Origin: Streptomyces dengpaensis
GTDB lineage: Bacteria > Actinomycetota > Actinomycetes > Streptomycetales > Streptomycetaceae
NCBI RefSeq assembly: GCF_002946835.1
Contig: NZ_CP026652.1
Location: 2,790,001 to 2,854,000, forward strand
Direction of reading: 5' to 3'
Length of the DNA: 64,000 nucleotides
The position numbers and the translations under genes are program-made. Positions 9,473 to 18,164 of this stretch are shown piece after piece (positions within the stretch are counted from its first letter, which is position 1; each line of letters starts with the position of its first letter). The notes beneath the pieces were generated by a model. The model was not told the origin of the DNA. It was given only the letters and a program-made list of their open reading frames with translations, and did not search any database.

Positions 9473-9967
9473 CTAGTCGTCGAGCATGTCGGTGGTGTTG
9501 TACTGGTCGTGCCTGACCCGGAAGGCTTTCAACTCTTCGGGGCCGCGCTGTGAGTACTCCTCCAGCTTCTCGAAGTACTCCTCTCTGGGAGCTCCTGGTG
9601 TGAAGAGCAGCAGCAGCGACACTGGGTCGTCGCTGTCGTTCTGGAAGGCGTGCAGCCCGCCGGCCGGTACATAGAGGAAGTCTCCCTCGCCTCCTGTGAC
9701 CCAGCGTTCGCCGTTGTAGAGCCGGACCTCGCCGGACAGGACGTAGAAGGACTCGGAGATCGTACGGTGAAAGTGTTCCGTGGCGCCCATGGCCTTCGGC
9801 CCCATGTCGATCTTGTACAGGCCGAACTCGCCGTTGGTGTTCTCCTGCTTGGCCACGTAGCTGATGTTGGTGCCGCCGAAGCCGGTGTCGGGCTGCGGGG
9901 GTGCAGGTCGGAACAGTGCGCTGACCTGGCCCCTTTCGCCGAGGTAGCGGGGCTCTGGGTAGGACAT
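9473..9967 (-). CDS. Cupin-domain protein
   Basis: 164 residues, single cupin beta-barrel. Motif 1 is GATEHFHRTISESFYVLSGE, with metal ligands H, H and E; motif 2 is VPAGGLHAFQN, with the third histidine, so the metal site is complete. Such small cupins are often dioxygenases, isomerases or sugar/acid-binding proteins; the substrate cannot be told. It lies downstream of the frameshifted regulator, convergent with it, and next to a broken nitroreductase on the same strand. The ATG at 9967 has GGAAGTCGCC upstream (GGAAG, spacing about 5). Confidence 0.8.
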   Translation of the reverse strand: MSYPEPRYLGERGQVSALFRPAPPQPDTGFGGTNISYVAKQENTNGEFGLYKIDMGPKAMGATEHFHRTISESFYVLSGEVRLYNGERWVTGGEGDFLYVPAGGLHAFQNDSDDPVSLLLLFTPGAPREEYFEKLEEYSQRGPEELKAFRVRHDQYNTTDMLDD

Positions 9968-10044
9968 GGCGACTTCCTTTCGGGGCGGCGGAGTAGCACC
10001 GCACAGGAGGGGCCTGTGGGTGAGGCGGGAGAAGCTGGGACGGG

Positions 10045-10628
10045 TCAGGCCGTCGCGACGACCTCCTCATAGGAGAGCCGCGGCAGCCGGAGAGACCAGG
10101 GGCTCGGACCGGGGCGGCCGATGCTGACGACCATCAGTGGGGCATGTTTCTCGTCGAGGAACTCCTTCCGCATGCCCCGCCGGCGTCGTATCCGGACATG
10201 GGCCCGGCAACAAGCCCGGCGGCGCACGCCTATGAGGAAGTACGCCGCCTGCAGCGCACCGTTGAGTGTGGCGGCCTCCTCGCGCACCGCACGTTCGGCG
10301 AAGTGCGTGTCCTTCGCGTCGGGCGCGAACGGCGCGAGCTTCGGCAGCACCCTCGTGGAACTCATTGGCGAGGATCGCGGACAGCGGTGCCATGGCTGCC
10401 TTTGCCTTGTTGCCCTCGGCTATGCGTGAGCCAGCAGACGCTCGTGCGCCTCGGGCGTACGGACCAGGACGATGCGCAGCGGGGACTGGTTGAAGGCGGT
10501 CGGGCCGTACTTGACCAGGTCATAGATGGCCCGCATCTGCTCGTCCGTGACTGGATCGCTGAATGTGTCCGCGGTACGGGCTTTGCGGAGAGGAGGTCCT
10601 GGGCAGCGGGATCGAGCAGCAGGGACAT
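10045..10628 (-). pseudogene. Nitroreductase (RutE/malonic-semialdehyde-reductase type), several frameshifts
   Basis: Read on the minus strand from 10628, pieces of one nitroreductase appear in changing frames: MSLLLDPAAQDLL at the start, then QMRAIYDLVKYGPTAFNQS, then AEGNKAKAAMAPLSAILANEFHEG, then FAERAVREEAATLNGALQAA, and finally MRKEFLDEKHAPLMVVSIGRP. At least three frameshifts separate them, so no full FMN enzyme can be made. Related enzymes (RutE/YdfN) reduce malonic semialdehyde in uracil breakdown. It sits beside a RidA-family gene, the family of RutC, which suggests but does not prove a lost pyrimidine-type catabolic block. Confidence 0.8.
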
Positions 10629-10801
10629 GAGGACTCCACCATTCTAAGGCTCCAGCGCGAAGCGCGCCTACCTGCGCTGACGCCGCATTCGTTGCACCAT
10701 CCCGGAGAAGCGCGACCAGATCGCCAACTGCAAGAAGCTTGTTTCACGCGGCGAGTCAATCGCTGAAGTTCGACCGCGTTAAGAGCACTAGGGAGTGAGT
10801 C

Positions 10802-11206
10802 ATGCCTGTTCAGGCGAAGAGATTCGGTTTTGGTATGCCGTGGGAGTCGCTCTACGGATACAGCCAGGCAATCCAGGTCGGTGACGCGGTGTACGTGTCT
10901 GGTCAGGTGTCCCATGACCGTGACGGCAACTTCGTGGGTGCCGGCGACTTCGAGCTCCAGGTCAAAACCACGCTGGCCAATCTGGACCTGGTGCTGAAGC
11001 ACTTCGGGGCCGAGCGCAGCCAAATCGTGGAGAGCACGGTGCTGGTGAGGAACCTGCGGGAGAACTTCGACACGACGGCACGCCTTCACGCCGAGTACTT
11101 CGGGGAGCACTGGCCCACCAGCACGGTCATGGGTGTCTCTGACCTGGCACTACCAGACCAGTTGGTGGAGATCGGCGCGCTCGTGCGTCTCGACGTGAAG
11201 CCATAA
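10802..11206 (+). CDS. RidA/YjgF-family protein
   Basis: 134 residues. Rid-family sequence: VGDAVYVSGQVSHDRDGNFVG, then FELQVKTTLANLDLVLKHFGA and a C-terminal PDQLVEIGALVRLDVKP. True RidA deaminases keep an arginine in the ARS(C)VEV segment; here the equivalent stretch reads TSTVMGVSDLAL, so the arginine is absent. It is likely another Rid subfamily rather than a classic enamine/imine deaminase. It lies 170 bp from the broken nitroreductase, divergent from it. The ATG at 10802 is preceded by GGGAGTGAGTC. Confidence 0.8.
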   Translation: MPVQAKRFGFGMPWESLYGYSQAIQVGDAVYVSGQVSHDRDGNFVGAGDFELQVKTTLANLDLVLKHFGAERSQIVESTVLVRNLRENFDTTARLHAEYFGEHWPTSTVMGVSDLALPDQLVEIGALVRLDVKP

Positions 11207-11424
11207 GTCGGAGTCGACCTGGCTCCATCATTCATCTGTCGGGCTGCCGTACCTCTCGTGCCGTTCCTGGCCGCAGCAGCGGCCAGGAGCGTGGGTCCAA
11301 CCTGTCTCTTAAGGCAGGCCTCATGCAGCACCCCACTGAGCCGACCCCGATCGAATCGACCACGCACCGGACCGCGGAGCCGGTCCGCCGGAGGCTGCGC
11401 GCCCCTTCAGCAAACCTCCAAAAG

Positions 11425-11511
11425 AGGGCGGGAGTTCCTCTCACTGACTCCCGCCCTTTCTCACTCTCTCTCACTGTTCGCGCACTATCTGCGATACACG
11501 CGACACACCTC
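11425..11511. repeat. 87-bp direct repeat, copy 2
   Basis: Second copy of the 7042-7128 repeat, with the same hairpin (GGGCGGGA / TCCCGCCC) and the same downstream identical block. It stands 10 bp before the end of the broken tra gene. The 300-bp gap 11207-11522 holds nothing else recognisable. The two copies bracket the 4.3-kb cargo block from the regulator pseudogene to ridA. Confidence 0.85.
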
Positions 11512-11522
11512 AGTCACAGGAC

Positions 11523-13010
11523 TCAGGGGTCCTGTGGCTTCCGTCCGTCCGGCTTGCCACCCTGCGCCACCACACTGGCCGCTATGGCGTTCAGTCTCGC
11601 CTCTGCCACGTCGGGGCCGTGGCCCTCTAGCACGTCTGCGATATTGCGGTATGCGATGTAGCTCGTTGGGTTAACGAGGCGATCAGCGTGCCAGGTGAAG
11701 GTCACAAGCGGGCGCCAGTCGTTCCGATGCCCCAAGAGGGCTTCAATTGAGACCCGGTACTGGCGGGCTTCCGGTACGAAGTATCGGGGTTTGCTTGTAC
11801 CGAACTCAATGAACAGTTGTTCCGCTGCCCTGCCTGGTACCGCGAAAACTGCGGGCATCGTCGCGTTGCGCGTCGGGGTTGAGATCGCCGAGCGCCATCT
11901 CGGCCGTGCCGGGGTCGGCCACGCGGTGACACACCCGACCGCCCAACTGGGCCCGCAGGGCGGTGACACCGGGCCCAAGGTCGGAGCCGACGCGTTGGCC
12001 CGCGACGACGAGGAACACTCCGAGGGCCGCACCGAGTTGAGCGATCCGGATGAGCGTCGTGCCTGCCGCTTGCGCTTCGTCCTTCTCGTTCCGACTCGCC
12101 ACGAGGAACAGTTCCGCGATCTCGTCGACGATCACGACGATGGGACCGGGCATTCCTTCTCCGGGAGCCCCCAGATGCTGCGGACACGGGCCGTCCGGCA
12201 GACGGTCATGCGGTCGAGGGTCAGGTCTACGAGCGCAGTCAGCAGCCGAACGGCTTGCTCTCGGTTCGTCGCCAGGGCGGACAACCGCGGTTCGTAGAGG
12301 GACAGTTCCATGCCGCCCTTGCAGTCGATCCCGACCAGGGCGACGGGTTGCGGAGCGAGGCCCGCCACCAGTGCGTTGATCAGCGTCGACTTGCCGGAGC
12401 GGGTGGCCCCCACGATCAGCCAGTGCGGCACACGTCGCAGGTCAACGACCCACGCAGCACCGGTCTCCAGCGCGCCCACGGTCACCCAGAGCAAATGGCC
12501 GGGCCCTCGTTGCTTCGGCACCCGAGGGACGGCCAACGGGTCGGCCGCCGACGCGACGATCCGTACGACCCCCGGCTTCCAGGCGGTCACCCGCACCGTG
12601 TGTACCTGCCAGCTCTCCCCCATCGCAGGTGCCGCCTTGACGAAGTCCTTCGGCACCTGGCCCGGCAGAAGCCGTACCAGCACCGCGAATCCGCCGAAGG
12701 TCGGACGTATGAGACCGCGCCGAGGTACACGCGGCTGCGGCGGAGGTGCCCCGTTGCCGACGAGCCCGGACACGACCGTCAGCGCCGGTCGGCGGCTCAC
12801 GGCAAGCCCACACCCGGCCATCAGGAGCCGCCAGGTCCGCACGACCCGGAAGGCTGTGGCAGGGAAGCCGAATAAGAGCCACCAGGCCACGGGGTAGCGG
12901 CGGCGCAGGGCCGGGCCCGCGATCAGCAGACCCGACACCAGCACTGCGGCCACCACCAGAACCCAACTCGGCCAGGTCGCACCAGCCGAAGTGGTGGAGG
13001 CCAGATACAT
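11523..13010 (-). pseudogene. FtsK/SpoIIIE-type conjugative DNA translocase (AICE Tra), frameshifted
   Basis: Tra proteins of actinomycete conjugative elements pump double-stranded DNA between hyphae. Two N-terminal hydrophobic segments (WPSWVLVVAAVLVSGLLIAG and YPVAWWLLFGFPATAF) are followed by Walker A GATRSGKST (about 12387-12413) and Walker B PIVVIVDEIAELF (about 12110-12150). The reading frame breaks near 12150, between the Walker motifs, and again near 11860, so only fragments could be made. The start ATG at 13010 overlaps the stop of the upstream gene (ATGA), a coupled arrangement typical of AICE transfer operons. The C-terminal tail (EALLGHRNDWRPLVTFTWHA) is unlike the usual Tra end and may be a fusion. 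Confidence 0.85.
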
Positions 13011-13354
13011 CACTGCCCAGCCCCCTTGCCCGCCGGAGCGGGAGCGTTCAGGGGCCGGATCTCCGCGGCACGGAATGCGACGCCGTGCCGCCCGTCGTTC
13101 TCCCACGGCGTGGCGACCAGGTCCCGCACGGCCACCGGCATGCCGAGCTGCACTCCGGCCGGTTCACCGGCCACGCTCACGTTGACGACGTCCGCCGACG
13201 CTCCGGCCATCAGGCAAAGGCCGACCTGGTACATGGTCTTGCCGGTCTCGCGGTCAACACGGAGCTGACCGGTCTCACGGTTGGCAACCCGCGGAGCCGG
13301 GGGTACGGCGCAGATGATCCCCGTGAACTTCGCGGTGTCTATCGGAAGGCTTGC
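13010..13354 (-). CDS. Small AICE-type protein of unknown function upstream of tra
   Basis: 114 residues from GTG 13354, chosen because GAGGAGA lies 9 bases upstream; an in-frame ATG at 13384 is the alternative. Proteins of this kind sit directly before tra in integrative elements of Streptomyces; the function is not known to me. It has no membrane segment. Sequence features are TAKFTGIICAVPPAPRVANR and KTMYQVGLCLMAGASADVV. It overlaps tra by four bases and is divergent from the GntR regulator across the palindromic operators at 13414-13467, so it is probably repressed by that regulator. Confidence 0.7.
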   Translation of the reverse strand, partial: ASLPIDTAKFTGIICAVPPAPRVANRETGQLRVDRETGKTMYQVGLCLMAGASADVVNVSVAGEPAGVQLGMPVAVRDLVATPWENDGRHGVAFRAAEIRPLNAPAPAGKGAGQ

Positions 13355-13413
13355 CACTGTTTCGGATCTCCTCATCTCTGGCACCCGAAGGACGTTCCTC
13401 CGGGTTGCTAGAC

Positions 13414-13430
13414 CACCCGTAGTACGGGTG
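13414..13430. promoter_or_regulatory. 17-bp perfect palindrome, candidate GntR operator 1
   Basis: CACCCGTAGTACGGGTG, symmetric about base 13422, in the divergent region between the tra-side gene and the GntR gene. It shares the core ACCCGTAGTACGGGT with operator 2. Position and symmetry suggest autoregulation of a KorSA-like repressor. Confidence 0.75.
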
Positions 13431-13444
13431 ACTGCTCCAGAGTG

Positions 13445-13467
13445 GACAACCCGTAGTACGGGTTGTC
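13445..13467. promoter_or_regulatory. 23-bp perfect palindrome, candidate GntR operator 2
   Basis: A perfect 23-bp inverted repeat centred on base 13456 with the same 15-bp core as operator 1 (ACCCGTAGTACGGGT). The centres are 34 bp apart, about three helical turns, so two repressor dimers would bind the same face. Confidence 0.78.
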
Positions 13468-13561
13468 AACAGACCTGGCGATGCGGGAAGCTGTCCACGA
13501 TCGTGGGCAAGCTGTCTACGACGATGAACAGCCGAAGAGGCCACGGCCACGGAGGGCCCGC

Positions 13562-14302
13562 ATGCCGCCGAAGAACACGCAGCCGAAGTACCGGCAGATC
13601 GCCGACTACCTGCGCGAAGGCATCCTGAACGGCACCTTCCCGGCCGGCCAACCGCTCCCATCGGAAGAGGTGTTGGCGAAACAGTTCGGCGTGACGCGCC
13701 CCACAGTGCGTCAAGGGCTCACGGAACTGAGGGCATCAGGTCTCGTCGAGGCCATCATGGGCCGCGGCACCTTCGCCCGCTCCCCTCACGGCCGCCCCAG
13801 CCTCACCCGCCCGCGCGGCGTACGCAGGACCCCCGAGGCCCGTTACGTCGAGGCCGACGGAATCCGCTGGACCGACGCCGAGCCCCCCGTAGCCACCCGC
13901 ACCGACGCCCCGATGGCCCTGGCGGTTCTACTCCGCGTCCCGCCGGGCGAGCCGATGGTCACGTACGACGCGCTACAGACAGCAGACCAAGGCCGCCTGC
14001 GCCAGCTCCACCGGACGTACGTCCCGTTCTCCGTACTCATCGACACCAAGTACGAGGAGGAGGCCCCACCGCCGGCCCCGGAGCTCTACACCGCTCTCGC
14101 CGACCTGGGCCACGAACTCCACTTCACGGAGTACGTCCGCACCCGCATGCCCCTACCCGACCAAGCCCAGGCTCTCCGACTCCCAGAGGGGGTCCCGGTC
14201 CTCCAGGTCCTGCGCGTGACACTCGCGGAGGCGGACAAGCCCCTGGCTCTAGAGGAATTCCACCTACCCGGCGACGAGTTGGAACTCTCGTTCAGGCTGT
14301 AG
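13562..14302 (+). CDS. GntR-family transcriptional regulator (HutC/UTRA type, KorSA-like)
   Basis: 246 residues from ATG 13562, preceded by GGAGGG at 5 bases. The N-terminal winged helix-turn-helix (KYRQIADYLREGILNGTFPA to QFGVTRPTVRQGLTELRASG, about residues 8-70) is followed by a UTRA-like ligand domain (about 95-240, e.g. RQLHRTYVPFSVL). In pSAM2-type elements the GntR protein KorSA represses transfer and replication genes; here the regulator is intact while tra is broken. The frame is open upstream through the operators to 13463, but that is not likely to be translated. Confidence 0.85.
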   Translation: MPPKNTQPKYRQIADYLREGILNGTFPAGQPLPSEEVLAKQFGVTRPTVRQGLTELRASGLVEAIMGRGTFARSPHGRPSLTRPRGVRRTPEARYVEADGIRWTDAEPPVATRTDAPMALAVLLRVPPGEPMVTYDALQTADQGRLRQLHRTYVPFSVLIDTKYEEEAPPPAPELYTALADLGHELHFTEYVRTRMPLPDQAQALRLPEGVPVLQVLRVTLAEADKPLALEEFHLPGDELELSFRL

Positions 14303-14777
14303 CAGACCCCGGTTGGCTCAGACCTTCTCTACGTCATCAAGGCACCCGGCTGCGCTCCGCTCCGCCGGGCGCGCTCCCGGCTCCGCTGCGGGCGCCGCTC
14401 CTGCCTCCGGCCCGCTCCGCCCGCGCTGCGCCGACGCGCGCCCACATGTGGATAGGGCCGGTGGCCATGAGTCGATCACCGCATAGCGCGGCCACGGCCA
14501 GAACAGTGCCTCCGGCGCGGGATCGGTCGGCACCGGGATGGAGGGGGCGCCGTTCCCGTCTGCGGGTGCGTCGTGGCGTAGGGGATGGGGGCTGGGGAGG
14601 GTCGTGGGAGAGCTAGAGCGTTGCTGCAGGGCAAGTGGCGGGAGCTCGCACGCCCTTCCGGATGCCAATGGAGGAAACCGGTGACGTCTTAGCCGCATCA
14701 TCAGCCGCGATGGTTGCCGCCAAGGACGCGAGAGGGGGCTCGGCCTCTTGTAAGAGCCCGAGCCCCGGGACGGTGCA
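14303..14777. other. Degenerate region after the GntR gene; hairpin at its right end
   Basis: No coding sequence I can defend. It contains runs of CGCTCCG/GCTCCGC-rich sequence. At 14736-14765 an 8-bp stem (GGGCTCGG / CCGAGCCC) with a 14-base loop stands just past the end of the lipoprotein gene and can terminate it. Confidence 0.45.
14736..14765 (-). terminator. Hairpin terminator downstream of the lipoprotein gene
   Basis: Stem GGGCTCGG (14736-14743) and CCGAGCCC (14758-14765), loop 14 nt, 13 bp past the stop codon of the minus-strand gene. No U-tract, as is common in Streptomyces. Confidence 0.55.
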
Positions 14778-15251
14778 TCATACGGAGTTCAGTCGCCAGG
14801 CGATCATTCCGCTCGCCTCAGGCTTGCCTTGCGTGTCGATGCGTACTTGCTTGCCGGCCGTGAAGCGTTCAGACACGACCGATCGGTCACACGAAACGGC
14901 CTTCCTCGCCGCGGTCTTTCGAGGAGTGAAAGTGATCTCCGCTGTGCCTTTCCCGGCGCAGACCACCGTCAGCTTGTAGGCGTGTCCAGCGGAGAGGTCG
15001 GGCTGCGTGTGAATTCCGTCGGATACTCGCTCCACCCCCGACTCAACCATCGACTCATCCTGCTTGGTGACGGAATCGAGGGCTGACTGCGCCTGTTCAG
15101 TGAGCTTCTTCTCCGCTGACGGTCCCGCGCTGGACTGATGAGACGGTGCCGCGGAGCGATCCGGCGCAGGGTCCTTATCAGAGGTACACGCCGCCAGGCA
15201 GAGCACGGGAACCAGTGCGGTGCCAAGGAGCCACTTGGATGCCGGCCTCAT
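14778..15251 (-). CDS. Small lipoprotein
   Basis: 157 residues from ATG 15251. A lipoprotein signal is clear: MRPASKW, hydrophobic LLGTALVPVLCL, lipobox LAAC, with the lipidated cysteine about residue 22. The mature protein is a Ser/Pro-rich linker then a domain with two cysteines (VVCAGKG, AVSCDRS) that could pair. No family recognised. The start overlaps the stop of the upstream secreted-protein gene (ATGA), so the two form a coupled pair on the cell surface. Confidence 0.7.
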   Translation of the reverse strand: MRPASKWLLGTALVPVLCLAACTSDKDPAPDRSAAPSHQSSAGPSAEKKLTEQAQSALDSVTKQDESMVESGVERVSDGIHTQPDLSAGHAYKLTVVCAGKGTAEITFTPRKTAARKAVSCDRSVVSERFTAGKQVRIDTQGKPEASGMIAWRLNSV

Positions 15252-15909
15252 GAGGAGGTCTCCCAATACTTCCAGCCCGTCTCACTCGTCGGCAGAGTAG
15301 CCGTGCCGCTCTTGACGAGGGTCGGGCTGCCGCACCCGTCGCCCCTGCGCCGCCACTTCTTCCACGAGATCTTGTAGCCCCACGAACCGTACTGCAAGTG
15401 GCCGTACTTGTGCGTCGCGATGTTGTGGGTGTAGTTGTGCCCGGTCGTTACCGTCACGCTTCCAGCCACCTTGACGTTGATGCTCGACTTGGCCTTGGCA
15501 AGTACCACGCCGGCCTCGGCTTCCGCGCCGGCTGAGATCTCCATGGAGACCGTGCCGCCCTTGGTGACGCTCACCATCATGGTGCCGCCAGGGCCATCCT
15601 TGTACTTCGTGCCGTTCCACCACGCCGGTACGTGATGTTCTTCTTTGACGTGATCTCGATCCAGGTCTGCGGGCCGTCACAGTAGTGAGGACTCACGACA
15701 CCGGTGGCCTCGCCGTCCTCCCAGCCAGGACGGTCGTTGATGTCGTCCCCGTCCTGCACCGCAACGTCATCTGTGGTCACGGCCTGCTCCAGGTCGCCTG
15801 CCGCAGGCGAGGGCAGCTCTTCGTCCGCGATGGCAGTGCCCACGGTTCCCAGGCAGAGCAGGAGCGCGGTGCCGGACGCGAGAGCGGTTCGACGCATGCC
15901 GAAGCCCAT
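15248..15909 (-). pseudogene. Secreted protein of unknown function, frameshifted
   Basis: The ATG at 15909 (AGGGGA 5 bases upstream) starts a Sec signal peptide (MRRTALASGTALLLCLGTVG, cleavage near TAIADE). The frame leads through EATGVVSPHYCDGPQTWIEI and breaks near 15630; the other frame continues WWNGTKYKDGPGG, GGTVSMEISAGAEAEAGVV, NVKVAGSVTVTTGHNYTHNI to 15248. One missing or extra base explains the break. The C-terminal part looks like an amphipathic, possibly pore-forming, segment (alternating Val/Thr and an Ala-rich stretch), but this is a guess. Confidence 0.65.
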
Positions 15910-16316
15910 GTGTTCCCCTATTTAGGTATCCGCCTTGGTCACGGGCGGCAACCAGGACACTACGGATCAGTCATGCGCACATCAAGCAGATGATCTCCTT
16001 TCTGAGCTGAACTTGAGCTATGTCGCCAGCACTGGACGTGGCGCTTTGCCAAGGCCGCCCAGATCCCTGACACCAACGCCTGACACCAATAGGCGCGAAC
16101 GTCGTCGACCAACGCCGAACCTCGGCGGCCAGCCAGCCGCCGCTCAGAGTGGCTTGACCGAAGTCGACGGCGACCCATGATCGACCTGATAAGGATGAGG
16201 CCAGACCTTCAAGCCTGTGTCCGGCACGGGGGCTGTTCCAACCTATGGCGACGCCCCGTGGCTTGGCCCAGTCATTGAGTCTCCGCCACCCGGAGGGTGC
16301 GTGGATCAGCTGCTGA
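15910..16316. other. Intergenic region with integrase-arm-like repeats
   Basis: No gene. At 16068-16102 the sequence CTGACACCAACGCCTGACACCAA occurs, i.e. two direct copies of TTGGTGTCAG on the minus strand; the same unit recurs at 18818-18851, followed in both places by GCCGAACCTCGGCGG. Confidence 0.6.
16068..16140. repeat. Dispersed repeat with paired TTGGTGTCAG motifs, copy 1
   Basis: Shares about 33 nearly identical bases plus GCCGAACCTCGGCGG with the copy near 18818-18870. Paired short direct repeats of this kind are what tyrosine-integrase arm-binding sites look like near AICE attP, so these may be remains of attachment regions. Confidence 0.5.
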
Positions 16317-16856
16317 CTACGCCGGAGGCGCGTAAGGGTTCCCGTCGGACGCCGGTGGGCCACCCCACTGCAGCCCCGGCGGCGGGACAGGAGCCCAGTC
16401 CGGGCCGCGGTGATCCAGCCACCACCTACCGATGGTGTGGAACTTCTCCTCGAAACTGCGATCCCAGCTGAGGAACCCGGTGATTGGCGCCCGCATGCGG
16501 GTACAGCGGCCGCCCGCTTCGTAGATCACGACGGTCCGGCTTCCGAAGAAAGACTCGATCCGGATGGCTTGGACGTTCGACCACGGGATCGTCCGACGGC
16601 GGAGGTTGTGCACGATGGCCGCCGATGGCGTGAGAGTGACCCCGAAGGGCAGCAAGGTGATCAGAACCGGCAGAACACCCCAGAAGAGCAGTCCTGAGAC
16701 AAGTAGAGGACCGAACGGTCCCCCGTCCAACCAGATCAAGACCTGGAAGGCCATGACGATAACGATGTTGGGCAGCACGGGCAGCAGGCGTTGGAGGCGC
16801 GTCAACCGGTAACGGACGCGTTCCGACGGCACAGCTGCGACCTGCGATTGCTCCAT
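16317..16856 (-). CDS. Membrane protein with PH-like domain
   Basis: 179 residues from ATG 16856, with GAGGTGGGG upstream. Two hydrophobic segments (PVLPNIVIVMAFQVLIWLDG and GPLLVSGLLFWGVLPVLITL) are followed by a short PH-like stretch (GVTLTPSAAIVHNLRRRTIP, then WSNVQAIRIESFFGSRTVVI), a pattern common in actinobacterial PH-domain membrane proteins, and a Pro-rich cytoplasmic tail. Function unknown. A TTG five codons upstream is an alternative start. No obvious operon partners. Confidence 0.65.
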   Translation of the reverse strand: MEQSQVAAVPSERVRYRLTRLQRLLPVLPNIVIVMAFQVLIWLDGGPFGPLLVSGLLFWGVLPVLITLLPFGVTLTPSAAIVHNLRRRTIPWSNVQAIRIESFFGSRTVVIYEAGGRCTRMRAPITGFLSWDRSFEEKFHTIGRWWLDHRGPDWAPVPPPGLQWGGPPASDGNPYAPPA

Positions 16857-17258
16857 CGATCCCCACCTCAATGCGGCCGGCGCTGGCCCCTCACCGCCAA
16901 GGCAGCATGGCGGACCAGGGGCGCGCTGTCCATCTGCTTACTCGTGAGAGCTGAGCAAGCGCTCTGGAGAACTCGTCCAGCCACTTGCCGTGGCCGTGGA
17001 TCTTGAGACCGACGAAACCGACGCTTGCGCCGAAAGGAACTTCATGGCCTGAGGTGCTGTGCCCCCTCCGTGCCCGAACGGTCAGCAACCAATGGGGAGC
17101 CGTGGGGAACAACGGCGAGCTGCCTGCGTTCGCGCAGGACAACATCGCGCCAGGTGAGCACGGATCCGCATACGCACTCTTCCAAACTAGGGCCCACCGT
17201 CTGCGTGACCGACCCTAGGGATAGCCTTCTCGCCCGTTCGAAGGTCGCTAGAGGGCCC
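16857..17258. other. Intergenic, no gene seen
   Basis: Open frames here lack ribosome sites and coherent codon use. Contains CGAACGGTCAGCAACCAATGG-type relic sequence only. Confidence 0.35.
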
Positions 17259-17423
17259 GTGCACGACATCGTTTTCCTGCTGCGGGGCCCCCTGTACCTG
17301 CTTTGCATCGTGGTGCTCGTTTGGGAACTGGACCGCAAGACCACTGGACGGAACCTCAGGAAGGCGCGGCTCTTCTCCGTGATAGCGGCGCTCGCCCTCG
17401 CTGAGCTGCTCGATGCCGGCTGA
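17259..17423 (+). CDS. Small membrane protein, 54 residues
   Basis: GTG 17259 opens MHDIVFLLRGPLYLLCIVVL followed by VWELDRKTTG, then ARLFSVIAALALAELLDAG. Two hydrophobic stretches separated by a charged loop suggest a membrane hairpin. AGAGGG lies 3-4 bases upstream, closer than usual. Small membrane proteins of this size (Spd type) occur in AICEs next to transfer genes. Coding status is uncertain; no second copy or family is recognised. Confidence 0.4.
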   Translation: MHDIVFLLRGPLYLLCIVVLVWELDRKTTGRNLRKARLFSVIAALALAELLDAG

Positions 17424-17680
17424 GTGTCTGACTGCGCTACAACGACCCGCACTCGGGCGCACAACCACGGACTCTCGCGGACAGTCCTCGCAGGCCACAG
17501 ACGGTTGGGCCGCAGGTCGCATGGTCGCGCGCATTGCTTCGGGACGAACAGCGGGTGTGCCACATTCGTGCCAGAACGGGCGGGGTCCCACGGGGAATCA
17601 GGGTGCGCAGGAGTACGTGGTGCCGGACTCCGCCCAGGGCAATGAGTCCGAGGTCAGGCCCAGACCGCCCCACCTCGCTC
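17424..17680. other. Possible attachment-region relic
   Basis: At 17558-17605 occurs GTGTGCCACATTCGTGCCAGA then GGGGTCCCACGGGGAATC, which resembles the segments at 22496-22545 and 37354-37450 (GTGCCAGA copies followed by GGGAACCACGGGGA). No gene. Confidence 0.4.
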
Positions 17681-18034
17681 CTAAAGCGGTGATTTCTCAA
17701 CCACCCGCTGCACGCCGGCGCAGGCCACCAGTGTGCTGCCGTCTTCGGTGAGAAAGAGCAGGAAGGTCCATGTCCGATCGGCAGACTCGATCATCCCTCC
17801 GCGCACCGGCCGGCCATGCTGGCGGAGGAGCTCCACCGCCCGTTCCAGCCCCAGAGGTTCAACGCCCTTCAGCCGCATGCGCCGAAGGCGGAGTGCATAG
17901 ACCCCGGCATGCCGTTCCGCGGGAACAGTCCGATCCCACACAACGTACGTGGCGCCGCTCTGGAGGACAGCCAGGGCGGCCGCAGAGGCCTCGTCGTCGC
18001 CCGCCAACAGCCGCATCAACACGTGCCGGTCCAT
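17681..18034 (-). CDS. Hypothetical protein, 117 residues
   Basis: Starts MDRHVLMRLLAGDDEASAAA at ATG 18034 and continues LAVLQSGATYVVWDRTVP to TWTFLLFLTEDGSTLVACAG. Codon use looks normal and there is no membrane segment. It lies immediately inside the half-tRNA scar at 18165-18206, on the opposite strand. The open frame continues upstream through the tRNA relic, but that stretch (RTCNLLIRSS) is simply translated tRNA. No function can be assigned. Confidence 0.55.
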   Translation of the reverse strand: MDRHVLMRLLAGDDEASAAALAVLQSGATYVVWDRTVPAERHAGVYALRLRRMRLKGVEPLGLERAVELLRQHGRPVRGGMIESADRTWTFLLFLTEDGSTLVACAGVQRVVEKSPL

Positions 18035-18164
18035 GGTCACCCCCGTCGCGATCCTGCGGTACCGCAGCGCAGTACCGCAACCCCAGCAACCGCCCCCGTC
18101 CGCTACCGCCCCTCCGGGGCCCCGTAGCGGCCGGAATGACCGTCGCCGCCCGATCCGGCTAGAG

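Noticed and set aside
14318..14701. 127-codon minus-strand frame after the GntR gene
   Set aside because: Pro/Ala/Arg-rich, no recognisable domain or ribosome site; the replication gene expected there in an AICE cannot be shown.
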